This document shows positions 55,807 to 64,000 of a stretch of 64,000 nt of DNA, one piece after another. This DNA is from Actinokineospora terrae (GTDB lineage: Bacteria > Actinomycetota > Actinomycetes > Mycobacteriales > Pseudonocardiaceae). The position numbers were made by a program, and so were the translations under genes. The DNA is taken from positions 129,177-193,176 of the forward strand of contig NZ_FOGI01000003.1 of NCBI RefSeq assembly GCF_900111175.1. The letters are read 5' to 3'. The notes under the pieces are model-generated. The model had not been told where the DNA came from. It saw only the letters and a list, made by a program, of their open reading frames with translations, and made no database searches. Every line of letters starts with the position of its first letter. Position 1 is the first letter of the stretch.

Positions 55807-58341
55807 ATGGGTGGTGGCGGGATGGACCGGGTGCGGGTTGGGGTTGTGGGTGGGGGGTCGGTCAAGGGGGGTGGGCGGAAGGAGGGGCGATTACCCCGGT
55901 TGGTGCCTGGGGAGGCGCTGGGGTTGCAGGGGTTGGTGGGGAATGCGGCGGTTTCGCGGATGGTGGTGCAGCGGAGTGGGGAGAAGAAGCCGCTGGCTGA
56001 GGTGTTGGTGGGGACGGATGCGAGCTTGTTGCGCGAGCACCGGCCGTTCGCGGGGATTTCGCTTGAGCAGGGGCGCAAGATTTGCCGGTTGGTGTTGGAC
56101 CACAGCTTTCTCTGGGTGGGGCGGGAAGAGGAGATCACGCTCGAATCGGCGTGGCGGGCTTTGGGTTCGTATCGGGATGCGTTGACGGAGCAGGATTGGG
56201 TGTTGTGGAAGGAATGTGCGGACCACGGCGCGGAGGTCAAGTACATCCCGTGGATGAACGACCTGCGTAGCGGGTTCGGGGACCGGGTGCGGGAGCGGGC
56301 GGCGGGCAACGTCGAGGCGAACACGCGGGCCATCGAGGCTGAGGCGAAGCGGCTGGGGATCGGGCTCAACGGGGAGCCGGTGGCGGGCAACGACGCCGCC
56401 ATCGAGGAGCAGAAGCGGTTGGCGCGGCAGATCAAGGACGCGCAGACGCGGCTCGCGGAGCTGCGCAGGCTGAACGTCGGGTATGGACCGCCGCAGGCGG
56501 GAGCGCAGCGAGACGGGGATTCCTCCCCGATCGGCGGATCACCCGTTCCGGTGCCGAAGCCGCTGGTGACGTTCGACCCCCAGAACCCGCCCACGACGCG
56601 GTCCGTGCCGGATCCGGATCCCGCGCTGGGGATCGCCAACTACGAGACAGTGCTAGCGGTACACACCGAGCTAACCCAGACCAGTGCGCGCATTCTCAAC
56701 AAGAACCCCGCGTTGTACGCCCTAGCAGCGCGCGGCGGCACCGACCCGTTGCTGCAACAGGACACCAACGCCGCGCGCAACGCTCTTACCGCCGCACTGA
56801 AGGACGTCCTAAGCAACGCCGCGAAGACCAAGAGTGACATCCAGTCCCGCGCGCTCGACTTCGCCGACATGACTCCCGTGCACCGGCAGGTCCTAGCGGC
56901 AGACCCGGCCTACCAACAGCTCTTCTCCCAGAAGCTCGCCGCCGATTCGGTCCAAGAGCACGCCGAGGACGCGGCGGCGGGCAGCAAGCTGGTCGGGCTG
57001 GTGACGTTGGCGCTGATCGTCGCGGTCGAGGTCGGGACGGCGGGGGCGGCGACGCCGATCGTGGCGGTGATCAGCCTGGCGTCGTCGGCCGGGACGGCGG
57101 CGGCGAGTTGGAACGAGTGGGCGAAGCTGGAGACGGCGGCGAAGTCCACCGTCAGCGACCAGAACTCGATCGTCACCCAGGAGCAGGCGGACGACGCGAT
57201 GCTCGGCGCGCTGGTGGCGACCGCGGCCGCGCTGCTGGACGTGTACGGGCTGGGCAAGGCGATGCGGGCCTCGACGCAGGCGGTCAAGGCGCTGGAGTCG
57301 CGGGTCGCGGACGCGGTGGCGCTCAAGGGGATCGCGCGCGGTGCCACGGTCGGCGCGAAGGAGGCCATCGAGCGGTCGGTCACCTCGCTGGGGCCCGCCG
57401 CGACGGTGCGCAACGTGGGCAGTTGGCAGAAGATCGTCGCCGCGGTCGGCCCCGAGTCCGCGGCCATGGGCAAGCTGGTCGCCTGGCGCGACGGCGTGTT
57501 CCGGTCGGCGGAGGAGATCGCGATGAAGGCGACCGGGGCGAGCCGCGAGGACCTGGCCAGGGCGGCCCTGGCGACGGCGAGCGGCATCGAGCAGGTCGCC
57601 GCGGGCGAGGCGCTGGACGCGGTCATCGAGATCATCGGCGGGGAGGACGCAGGCAAGGACGGACATGTCGGGGTGGGCGGCAAGGAGGCGCAGCTGTCCA
57701 TCGAGTCCGTCGCGGCCAGGGTGCCGAAGGTCGCGGCGCGGAGCGTGCAGCGCGCCGTCGAGGTGGTGAACGTGCCGATGTCGGAGCTGAAGCTGGCGAC
57801 CATGTCCTCGGCCGAGTTCGAGCACATCATCCGCTACGGGGTGGCCTCCGGGTACTTCGCCGCGTACGGGCTGCCCAGGATGACCGTGATCGACGCCAAG
57901 CTGCACGGCGGCGGTCACGGGTACGACGGCCTCGGGGTGTCCAAGCAGGGCGATCTCATCAAGCTCTACAACCTGGAGTGCAAGCACGTCGCGGGCGACT
58001 CCAGCCACGTGCCGTCGCTGGGTGCCACCGCGTTCGGCACCCAGGGCGGCCTGCGGTGGAGCGACGCCAAGGCCGCGACGCTGCTCTCCGCGGACAACCC
58101 GTTCGCCGAGGACACCTACGACGCGCTGCAGAAGGCCGTCAAACGCAGGCTCGGCCCCGGGATCCCGTTCTCCGACCACGCGCTCCAGGAGTCGCTCGGC
58201 GGGGCGCTGCGCCAGGCGGAGTTCCACCTCTTCCTCCCGGCGTGGGCCCAGACCGAGCACATCGTGGCCCAGATGCGCGGCCTGGCGCGGTCCGGCGTGA
58301 AGGTCGGCACCCTGTTCCGGATCGCGCCGCGCAAGCGGTGA
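55807..58341 (+). CDS. Putative eCIS/polymorphic-toxin effector with PD-(D/E)xK-like nuclease C-terminus
   Basis: 844 residues. The N-terminus carries LQGLVGNAAVSRMVVQR at 40-56, the leader-like pattern seen in cargo proteins of extracellular contractile injection systems. The middle has coiled-coil (~175-215) and Pro-rich linkers (~225-270), a helical region and one hydrophobic stretch (~390-425). The C-terminal ~160 residues look like a restriction-type nuclease: FEHIIRYG, GYDGLG with Asp707, and NLECKH with Glu724 and Lys726. No eCIS structural or immunity gene is adjacent. The start is uncertain between ATG 55807 and 55822. Local G-rich strand bias over the first 400 bases. Confidence 0.72.
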   Translation: MGGGGMDRVRVGVVGGGSVKGGGRKEGRLPRLVPGEALGLQGLVGNAAVSRMVVQRSGEKKPLAEVLVGTDASLLREHRPFAGISLEQGRKICRLVLDHSFLWVGREEEITLESAWRALGSYRDALTEQDWVLWKECADHGAEVKYIPWMNDLRSGFGDRVRERAAGNVEANTRAIEAEAKRLGIGLNGEPVAGNDAAIEEQKRLARQIKDAQTRLAELRRLNVGYGPPQAGAQRDGDSSPIGGSPVPVPKPLVTFDPQNPPTTRSVPDPDPALGIANYETVLAVHTELTQTSARILNKNPALYALAARGGTDPLLQQDTNAARNALTAALKDVLSNAAKTKSDIQSRALDFADMTPVHRQVLAADPAYQQLFSQKLAADSVQEHAEDAAAGSKLVGLVTLALIVAVEVGTAGAATPIVAVISLASSAGTAAASWNEWAKLETAAKSTVSDQNSIVTQEQADDAMLGALVATAAALLDVYGLGKAMRASTQAVKALESRVADAVALKGIARGATVGAKEAIERSVTSLGPAATVRNVGSWQKIVAAVGPESAAMGKLVAWRDGVFRSAEEIAMKATGASREDLARAALATASGIEQVAAGEALDAVIEIIGGEDAGKDGHVGVGGKEAQLSIESVAARVPKVAARSVQRAVEVVNVPMSELKLATMSSAEFEHIIRYGVASGYFAAYGLPRMTVIDAKLHGGGHGYDGLGVSKQGDLIKLYNLECKHVAGDSSHVPSLGATAFGTQGGLRWSDAKAATLLSADNPFAEDTYDALQKAVKRRLGPGIPFSDHALQESLGGALRQAEFHLFLPAWAQTEHIVAQMRGLARSGVKVGTLFRIAPRKR

Positions 58342-58342
58342 G

Positions 58343-58984
58343 CTAGGGGCGGCGCAGCAGGTCGCCGAGGCCGTGTTCGAGCAGGTGGTAGGCCTGTTCG
58401 GTGGCCGCGACCGCGTCGGCGTGGATCGAGTCCAGCGGCTCGCCCGCCATGACGCGGCGGGTGTTCTCGGCGACGAGGACCTGGTGCGTGCCGTGGACCT
58501 GGGCGGCGACCAGGCGGGCGACCAGGTCCGGCGTGCCCTCGTCGACCAGGGCCTCGACCAGCAGGCGCAGGCTCTCCTCCTGGTACTGGGCGACCCGTTC
58601 GGCCAGGGCAGGGGTGACGTCGATCAGCCGGTTGAGCCGGAGCACGTCGGGGTCGTCGCTGAGGCCGGTGACCGGGCGGCGCTCGGCCAGGCCTGCGAGC
58701 AGGTGGTCGCGGAGCGCGCCGTGCGGGGTCTGGCCCGGCGGGCGCGCGCGGACGACGGTGGCGGGTTCGTCGACGTGCGGGCGGCGGGCGACCTCGAGCA
58801 CCAGGTCAGCCTTGAGAGCGAAGTAGTTGAACAGGGTCTTCTTGGAGACGTTGGCCGCCTCGGCGATGGCGGCGCACGAGGCGTGCTCGAAGCCGTGCTC
58901 CTCGAACAGGGTCAGCGCGGCGGCCGAGAGCTGGCGCCGCGTCGTGTCCTTCTTCCGCTCGCGCAGGCCCGGCTGATCATCCAC
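58343..58984 (-). CDS. TetR-family repressor
   Basis: 213 residues with an N-terminal TetR HTH (RRQLSAAALTLFEEHGFEHA, IAEAANVSKKTLFNYFALKAD) and a helical ligand-binding domain. Divergent from a two-gene ABC exporter across an 82-base gap that contains an AT-rich imperfect palindrome. The usual role is drug- or metabolite-responsive repression of the exporter; inferred from arrangement. Confidence 0.93.
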   Translation of the reverse strand: MDDQPGLRERKKDTTRRQLSAAALTLFEEHGFEHASCAAIAEAANVSKKTLFNYFALKADLVLEVARRPHVDEPATVVRARPPGQTPHGALRDHLLAGLAERRPVTGLSDDPDVLRLNRLIDVTPALAERVAQYQEESLRLLVEALVDEGTPDLVARLVAAQVHGTHQVLVAENTRRVMAGEPLDSIHADAVAATEQAYHLLEHGLGDLLRRP

Positions 58985-59005
58985 GCGGCCAGCCTACACC
59001 AGGCC

Positions 59006-59026
59006 TATTTCTCATCTCGATAAATA
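59006..59026. promoter_or_regulatory. Probable TetR operator
   Basis: A 21-bp imperfect palindrome with arms TATTT-TC and GA-AAATA, the most AT-rich spot in the region, centred between the divergent tetR and exporter starts. Confidence 0.6.
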
Positions 59027-59066
59027 AATACACCCGGTGCAAAATTCTGCTAGCGTCGGGTCGGTG

Positions 59067-60785
59067 ATGATCTCCCGGCTCCGGCGGTGGACCCGCCCGT
59101 ACGCCAGGACGGCGGCCCTGGTGGTGGTGTTGCAGCTGGTCCAGGCCCTCGGGTCGCTGCTGCTGCCGACGCTCAACGCCGACGTGATCGACAACGGCGT
59201 GCTCGCGCGGGACACCGACCACATCCTCGGTCGGGGCGCGCTGATGCTCGGGGCGGTGCTGGTCCAGGCGGGGTGCGCGGCGGGGGCGGTGTACCTGGGC
59301 GCCAGGGTGGGGATGGGCGTGGGCGCCGACCTGCGGGCGGCCGTGTTCGCGAGCGTGCAGCGGTTCTCGGCGCGGGAGTTCGGCCGGTTCGGGACGCCGA
59401 CGCTGATCACCCGGACCACCAACGACGTCCAGCAGCTGCAGGTGCTGGTCTTCACCACGCTGTCGGCCCTGCTCAGCGCGCCGTTGCTGGCGGTGGGCGG
59501 GGTCGTGCTCGCGATGGGGTTGGACGTGCCGCTGTCCGGGGTGCTGCTCGTGGCCATCCCGGTGGCGGCCGCGGTGATCGGGGTGATCACCCGGCTGATG
59601 ACGCGGCCGTCGCGGCTCACGCAGGTCCGCACGGACGCGGTGAACCGGGTGCTGCGCGAGCAGATCACCGGCGTGCGGGTCATCCGGGCGTTCGGGCGCG
59701 ACGCGCACGAGCGGCGCCGCTTCGCCGCGGCCAACGGCGACCTGATGGCGGTGGCGCTGCGGCTGGGGCGGTTGCAGGCGTTCTCCGGCGGGTCCGCGCT
59801 GCTGGTGATCAACCTGGCGGCGATCTCGGTGGTGGCGCTGGGCGGGCCGCGGGTGCTCGGCGGGGACCTGCGGCTGGGGGCGCTGGTCGCGTTCCTCGGC
59901 TACCTCACGCAGATCCTGATGGCGGTCATGGTCGCGATGGCGGTGTTCGAGATGGTGCCGCGGGCGCGGGTCAGCGCGGATCGGATCACCGAGGTGCTGA
60001 CGACCGAACCCGGTGTGCCCGAGCCGGTGGTCGGGGCGCCGCTGCCTGCCGGGCCGGTGGGGTTGGACGTCCGAGGGGTCACTTTCGGTTATCCGGGTGC
60101 GGAGAAGTCGACCGTGCTGGAGGTCGATCTCATGGCCCGACCTGGGCAGACGACGGCGATCGTCGGGGCGACCGGGGCGGGCAAGACCACGCTGGTGAAC
60201 CTGATGGCGCGGCTCATCGACGTGGACAGCGGGCTGGTGTCCGTCAACGGGGTCGATGCCCGCGAGCTCGACAGACGGGCGTTGGCCGGCCTGGTTGGCG
60301 TTGTGCCGCAGCGTTCATACTTGTTCTCCGGGACTATCGCGACGAACCTGCGCTACGGGTCTCCTGACGCTACCGACGACGAGCTGTGGCACGCGTTAGA
60401 GGTCGCGCAAGCTCGGGACTTCGTTGCCGCTATGCCTGCGGGTCTGGACACTCCGGTGGCGCAGGGAGGTAGCACTGTCTCCGGTGGACAACGTCAACGG
60501 TTGGCGATAGCGCGGGCATTGGTTGCCAGACCCCGGATCTACCTGTTCGACGACTCGTTCTCAGCGCTAGATGCGTCGACCGAGGCTGCTTTACGCGCCG
60601 CGCTTGCCGACGAGATCGGGGACGCGGCCGTGGTGGTCGTCGCGCAACGGTTGTCCACGGTCCGTTCGGCTGACCGGATCGTGGTGCTCGACGAGGGCCG
60701 TGTCGAGGCCGTCGGCACGCACGCGGAACTGTCGCGGATCAGCCCGACCTACCGGGAGATCCTGCACTCCCAGGGGGAGCGATGA
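59067..60785 (+). CDS. ABC exporter half-transporter with degenerate catalytic site
   Basis: 572 residues: six transmembrane helices (~20-300) and an ATPase domain with Walker A GATGAGKT at about 366-373 and signature VSGGQRQR. Walker B reads YLFDDS, with Asp496 where the catalytic Glu is expected, so this half cannot hydrolyse ATP normally at its own site. Heterodimeric exporters show exactly this asymmetry. Its stop overlaps the start of the partner gene (ATGA). Start ATG 59067; GTG 59064 possible. Confidence 0.93.
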   Translation: MISRLRRWTRPYARTAALVVVLQLVQALGSLLLPTLNADVIDNGVLARDTDHILGRGALMLGAVLVQAGCAAGAVYLGARVGMGVGADLRAAVFASVQRFSAREFGRFGTPTLITRTTNDVQQLQVLVFTTLSALLSAPLLAVGGVVLAMGLDVPLSGVLLVAIPVAAAVIGVITRLMTRPSRLTQVRTDAVNRVLREQITGVRVIRAFGRDAHERRRFAAANGDLMAVALRLGRLQAFSGGSALLVINLAAISVVALGGPRVLGGDLRLGALVAFLGYLTQILMAVMVAMAVFEMVPRARVSADRITEVLTTEPGVPEPVVGAPLPAGPVGLDVRGVTFGYPGAEKSTVLEVDLMARPGQTTAIVGATGAGKTTLVNLMARLIDVDSGLVSVNGVDARELDRRALAGLVGVVPQRSYLFSGTIATNLRYGSPDATDDELWHALEVAQARDFVAAMPAGLDTPVAQGGSTVSGGQRQRLAIARALVARPRIYLFDDSFSALDASTEAALRAALADEIGDAAVVVVAQRLSTVRSADRIVVLDEGRVEAVGTHAELSRISPTYREILHSQGER

Positions 60786-62524
60786 GCGAGTTCCGCCGCA
60801 CCGTGTTCCGGCTGCTCGGTGCGATGGCCCCGGACCGCGGCCGCGCGATCGGGGTCGTGGTGACGGGGGCGGCCGGGCTGGGGCTGACGATCGCCGTTCC
60901 CGCGCTGCTCGGGGCGGCGACCGACGCGGCCATCGGTGGGGATTTCGCCGGTGTGGCAAGGGTCCTTGTCCTTGCTGGGCTGTTGTCGGCGGGGTCATGG
61001 GTGTGTCTGATCGCTCAGGGGCGGCTGATCGCCACGGTGGCGCAGCGGCTGGCGTACCGGTTGCGGGAGCGGGCCAGCGCGAAGCTGAGCCGGGTGCCGG
61101 TGGGCTACCTGGACACCCAACCGCGCGGTGACCTGCTGTCCAGGGCGACCAACGACATCGAGAACGTGGCGCAGACGGTGCAGCACATCACCTTCCGGGT
61201 GCTCGGGTCGCTGGTGAACGCCACCGGCGCGCTGGTCGTGATGCTGCTGATCTCGCCGCTGCTGACGGCGGTGCTGCTGGTGACGATGCCCGCGGCGGTA
61301 CTGGTGACCAGGTCGATCGGCTGGCGCGCGCAGCCCGACTTCGACGCGCAGTGGGCCGCGACCGGGCAGCTCAGCGGGCACGTCGAGGAGATGTACACCG
61401 GGCACGAGGTGGTGACCGCCTTCGGCCGTCACGCGGAGTCGGCGCGGACCTTCGCCGAGCACAACGAGCACATGCGGGCGGCGAGTGTCCGGGCCGAGTT
61501 CACCTCCGGCCTGATCGCGCCCGCCGTGGCGTTCCTGGGGAACGTCAACTACCTGGTGGTCGCGGTCCTCGGGGCGGTGCGGGTCACCGCGGGCGCGCTG
61601 AGTGTCGGCGACGTCCAGGCCTTCATCCACTACGTCACACAGGTCAACCAGCCGGTGACCACGCTGGGCTTCCTCGCGGGCCGCATCCAGTCCGCGGTGG
61701 CGTCCGCGTCCCGCGTCTTCGCCCTCCTCGACGCCGACGACCAGGAACCGGACCCCGTCGAACCCCGCCGCCCGACCCGGGTCACCGGCGCGGTGGAGTT
61801 CCGGGACGTGGCGTTCGGCTACGACGAGCCGCTGTTCGACGGCCTGTCGCTGTCCGTCCAACCGGGACAGACGGTCGCGATCGTCGGGCCGACCGGGGCG
61901 GGCAAGTCGACCTTGGTGAACCTGCTGCTGCGCTTCTACGACCCCGCCGCGGGCACGATCCTGCTCGACGGGGTCGACACCCGCACGATGACGCGGGACG
62001 ACCTGCGGGCCGCGATCACCGTGGTACCGCAGGACACCTGGCTGTTCCACGGCACCATCGCGGACAACATCGGCTACGGCGCCCCAGACGCGACCCCCAC
62101 CGACATCACCACCGCCGCCCACACCGCCCACGTCGACCACCTCATCCGCACCCTCCCCCACGGCTACGACACCCAGATCGACGACCACAGCCTGTCCGCG
62201 GGCGAACGTCAACTGATCACCCTCGCCCGCGCCGCCCTGGCCCCGTCCCCCATCCTGGTACTCGACGAGGCGACGAGCTCGGTCGACACCCGAACCGAAC
62301 TCGCGGCCCAACACGCGATGACCGCCCTGCGACACAACCGCACCAGCTTCGTCATAGCCCACCGCCTCTCCACCATCCGCTCCGCCGACCTCATCCTGGT
62401 CATGACCACCGGCGCCGTGGTGGAACAGGGCACCCACCACCAACTCCTCGCCGCCAACGGCCCGTACGCCCGCCTGTACGCCGCCCAGTTCTCGGTGGAG
62501 GAACCGGACTCCGCGGGGACCTAG
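60782..62524 (+). CDS. ABC exporter half-transporter, catalytic partner
   Basis: 580 residues: six transmembrane helices and an ATPase domain with Walker A GPTGAGKST, Walker B ILVLDEATSSVD (canonical Glu) and a non-standard signature LSAGERQ. In heterodimers the degenerate site combines the altered Walker B of one half with the altered signature of the other, and both are seen in this pair. The two halves together should export a hydrophobic compound; the substrate is unknown. Confidence 0.94.
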   Translation: MSEFRRTVFRLLGAMAPDRGRAIGVVVTGAAGLGLTIAVPALLGAATDAAIGGDFAGVARVLVLAGLLSAGSWVCLIAQGRLIATVAQRLAYRLRERASAKLSRVPVGYLDTQPRGDLLSRATNDIENVAQTVQHITFRVLGSLVNATGALVVMLLISPLLTAVLLVTMPAAVLVTRSIGWRAQPDFDAQWAATGQLSGHVEEMYTGHEVVTAFGRHAESARTFAEHNEHMRAASVRAEFTSGLIAPAVAFLGNVNYLVVAVLGAVRVTAGALSVGDVQAFIHYVTQVNQPVTTLGFLAGRIQSAVASASRVFALLDADDQEPDPVEPRRPTRVTGAVEFRDVAFGYDEPLFDGLSLSVQPGQTVAIVGPTGAGKSTLVNLLLRFYDPAAGTILLDGVDTRTMTRDDLRAAITVVPQDTWLFHGTIADNIGYGAPDATPTDITTAAHTAHVDHLIRTLPHGYDTQIDDHSLSAGERQLITLARAALAPSPILVLDEATSSVDTRTELAAQHAMTALRHNRTSFVIAHRLSTIRSADLILVMTTGAVVEQGTHHQLLAANGPYARLYAAQFSVEEPDSAGT

Positions 62525-62815
62525 CGCCTGCGCTCGTTGTAGTGCGCTCTCAGAGCTTGGCGGCAGATCTGCGGGGTGAGGACGGCGAAGGTGGTGCGGT
62601 GGCGCTGGTAGTCGGTGTGGGGAACTGGTAGTTGGCGGGGCAGCGCCAGGTCTTGAGGTCGGCGTTGGCGTGTTCGGCATGGACGTGGATCTCGTTGTAT
62701 TCGTAGTTGACGTTCTTCTTCCAACGCATCAGGTCGCGGCGGGCGCGTTTGCGGATCGGGGTGAGGATCCCGTCCCGACGTAGGCCTTGCCGCCGAACTG
62801 CTGGGATACATCTAG
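62521..62815 (-). pseudogene. Remnant of an IS5-type transposase (3' part, frameshifted)
   Basis: Pieces of a DDE transposase C-terminus are spread over three frames: QQFGGKAYVGTG, then LTPIRKRARRDLMRWKK and HANADLKTW, then HTDYQRHRTTFAVLTPQ. Joining them needs at least two frameshifts, at about 62770 and 62640. The 5' part is absent: resemblance ends at ~62815. Not functional. Confidence 0.7.
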
Positions 62816-62983
62816 ACAACTCGGGCGATGTAAATCCTGCATGAGCCTTGTTGTTCACTGAGTTCGGTTCTGTCAGGGGAGCGAGCTTGTGTCGATAATG
62901 GGCGGCGGGGCGGTTGGAAGGTCTGCCGAATGAGTGTAAGGAGTGGTCTGCCATGGATTTTTCGGACAGTGGTTAGTGGGGTT

Positions 62984-63862
62984 TCAGGCTGCTGATGATG
63001 TTGCGTGGTATAGATTTTCGGCTTCGTTGGGGGTGATGTAGCCGAGGGTGGAGTGGAGTCGGGTGTGGTTGTAGAACAGCTCGATGTAGGTGGCGATTTC
63101 CTGGCGTGCTTGAGCGTGGGTGTGATAGGTGGTGCGGTGGACGAGTTCTTTTTTGAGTGTGGCGAAGAAGGATTCGGCGAGTGCGTTGTCCCAGCAGGCA
63201 CCGGTGCGTCCGAGTGATGGTGTGATGCGGTGCGCGCGTAGGTGTTCGCGGAACTCGATGGAAGTGTACTGGGTGCCGCGGTCGGAATGGAAGATGGCGT
63301 CAGGGGCGAGTGTGGTGTGGGTGGCGGCCATGGTGATCGCGTCTCGGACAAGGCTGGTTTTGAGATGATCGGCGCAGGCCCAGCCGATGATTTTCCGGGT
63401 TGCGCAATCGATCACCGTGGCCAGGTGGAGCCACCCTTGGCCGGTGGGGATGTAGGTGATGTCGCCGACCAGTTTATGTCCGGGGCGGTCCGCGGTGAAA
63501 TCGCGGCGGACGAGGTCCGGCGTGGTGTGGATGCCGGGTGCCGCGACGGTGGTGAGAGGCCGCCGCCGCCTGGTCGGAGCCAGGCCCAGGTCGCGCATCA
63601 TCACTCGGACGAGTTCCGGCCCGCACCGCACGCCCCGGCGTGCCAACGCGGCGTGTACGCGACGATATCCGTAGGTGCGTCGGGAGTCGGTGAATATCGA
63701 CGTGATCTGCGCCGCGAGTGATTGTCGACGCTCCGTGGTGAATGATGCCGGTCGTGCGCGCCAGTCATGAAAGCCGGATCGGGACACGCCCATCCACTCG
63801 CACATCGATGCCATCGGATATGAGCCTTTCTCGCCGTCGATGAACTCGTAGAGCTCGGTCAC
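62984..63862 (-). CDS. IS3-family transposase OrfB (integrase-like)
   Basis: 292 residues. A helix-turn-helix-like N-terminus and HTH_21 segment (RRTYGYRRVHAALARRG) precede the rve integrase core with the DDE triad Asp134 (VGDITYIP), Asp194 (HSDRGTQY) and Glu230 (NALAESFF), 35 residues between the last two as in retroviral-type integrases. All key residues are intact, so it may be active. GTG at 63862 overlaps the orfA stop; a -1 frameshift product with OrfA is likely the real transposase. Confidence 0.94.
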   Translation of the reverse strand: MTELYEFIDGEKGSYPMASMCEWMGVSRSGFHDWRARPASFTTERRQSLAAQITSIFTDSRRTYGYRRVHAALARRGVRCGPELVRVMMRDLGLAPTRRRRPLTTVAAPGIHTTPDLVRRDFTADRPGHKLVGDITYIPTGQGWLHLATVIDCATRKIIGWACADHLKTSLVRDAITMAATHTTLAPDAIFHSDRGTQYTSIEFREHLRAHRITPSLGRTGACWDNALAESFFATLKKELVHRTTYHTHAQARQEIATYIELFYNHTRLHSTLGYITPNEAENLYHATSSAA

Positions 63863-64000
63863 CGATAGTCGCGGGCGAAGAAGGCCGCGGCTTTTCCCAG
63901 GAACTCGTTCTTCATGCGAAGTTCGTGGTTCTCCCGTTCCAACTCCCGCAACCGAGCACGCTCGTCCACACTCAGTGGAACGACTGTCTTCGGGTTCTTC
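63859..64000 (-). CDS. IS3-family transposase OrfA (partial, 5' end off the window)
   Basis: The last 46 codons: a leucine-zipper-like helix (RARLRELERENHELRMKNEFL) ending GKAAAFFARDYR. OrfA provides HTH DNA binding and oligomerisation. Its end overlaps orfB by four bases. A GGGAAAA heptamer in the right phase lies at 63898-63892. Confidence 0.88.
   Translation of the reverse strand, partial: KNPKTVVPLSVDERARLRELERENHELRMKNEFLGKAAAFFARDYR
63892..63898 (-). promoter_or_regulatory. Putative -1 frameshift slippery heptamer in the IS3 element
   Basis: On the minus strand the orfA frame reads G GGA AAA. Slipping one base back there puts the ribosome in the orfB frame with no stop in between, giving an OrfAB fusion, the usual transposase of IS3 elements. 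Confidence 0.6.

Larger units (their letters stand above)
62950..64000 (-). mobile_element. IS3-family insertion sequence (cut by the window edge)
   Basis: Contains the orfB and the 3' part of orfA of an IS3 element. The left end is probably near 62950, just beyond the orfB stop, where TTTTTCGGACAG lies, but without the other terminus the inverted repeat cannot be confirmed. Lower GC than its surroundings and placed next to an older transposase remnant. Confidence 0.8.

Overview
The window is high-GC actinobacterial chromosome, most consistent with a Pseudonocardiales-type organism (Saccharothrix/Actinokineospora-like). The genus is an inference from gene order, frequent GTG starts, SARP/STAND regulators and XRE-TPR regulators. 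The housekeeping half keeps the order known from mycobacteria, read on the minus strand: nrtL (in the argS position), lysA, hom, thrC, thrB, rho, rpmE, prfA, prmC, threonylcarbamoyl-AMP synthase, wecA-type transferase, an AtpI-like protein, atpBEFHAGD, atpC, a DUF2550 protein; then, at the left edge, a plus-strand PduO-type adenosyltransferase and murA.

Region by region. 1-13.7 kb: partial murA with Asp in place of the fosfomycin-target Cys, cobalamin adenosyltransferase, and the ATP synthase genes. The atp cluster is split: a SigE-family sigma factor and a membrane protein lie on the opposite strand between atpD and atpC. 13.7-16.8 kb: two gene-poor intergenic stretches with a 27-bp tandem repeat, a long inverted repeat and DnaA-box-like sites, flanking a TPR membrane protein and a membrane-anchored secreted protein. 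16.8-30.3 kb: translation-termination genes, rho with a long leader, the aspartate-family amino acid operon, and DUF3105/DUF305 envelope proteins.

30.3-46.4 kb is accessory. It opens with a tight four-gene operon: a TIR protein, a KGGVGR-variant MinD-like ATPase with a TIR-like C-terminus, a small winged-helix-like protein and a 1024-residue double-ATPase of HerA type. It faces a second TIR protein across a shared terminator. This is the best candidate for an undescribed NAD/nucleotide-linked conflict system. Next come a small secreted peptide upstream of an XRE-TPR regulator (an RRNPP-like arrangement), a SARP/NB-ARC/TPR regulator, a VWA protein with an unknown partner, and a type VII-like cassette (EspC-like protein, WXG-type protein ending in an HExxH zincin-like domain, lipoprotein, small membrane protein).

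46.4-51 kb returns to ordinary genes: DUF72, tRNA-Arg(CCG), a sugar ABC ATPase, a lytic transglycosylase and a CDF metal exporter. 51-58.3 kb is again accessory: a SNF2-like helicase coupled to a large protein with a ParB/DndB-like segment, and an 844-residue protein with an eCIS-cargo-like N-terminus and a PD-(D/E)xK nuclease-like C-terminus. 58.3-62.5 kb holds a TetR regulator and a heterodimeric ABC exporter. The right edge has a frameshifted IS5-type remnant and an IS3 element, cut by the window end, whose two ORFs are joined by a plausible -1 slippery site.
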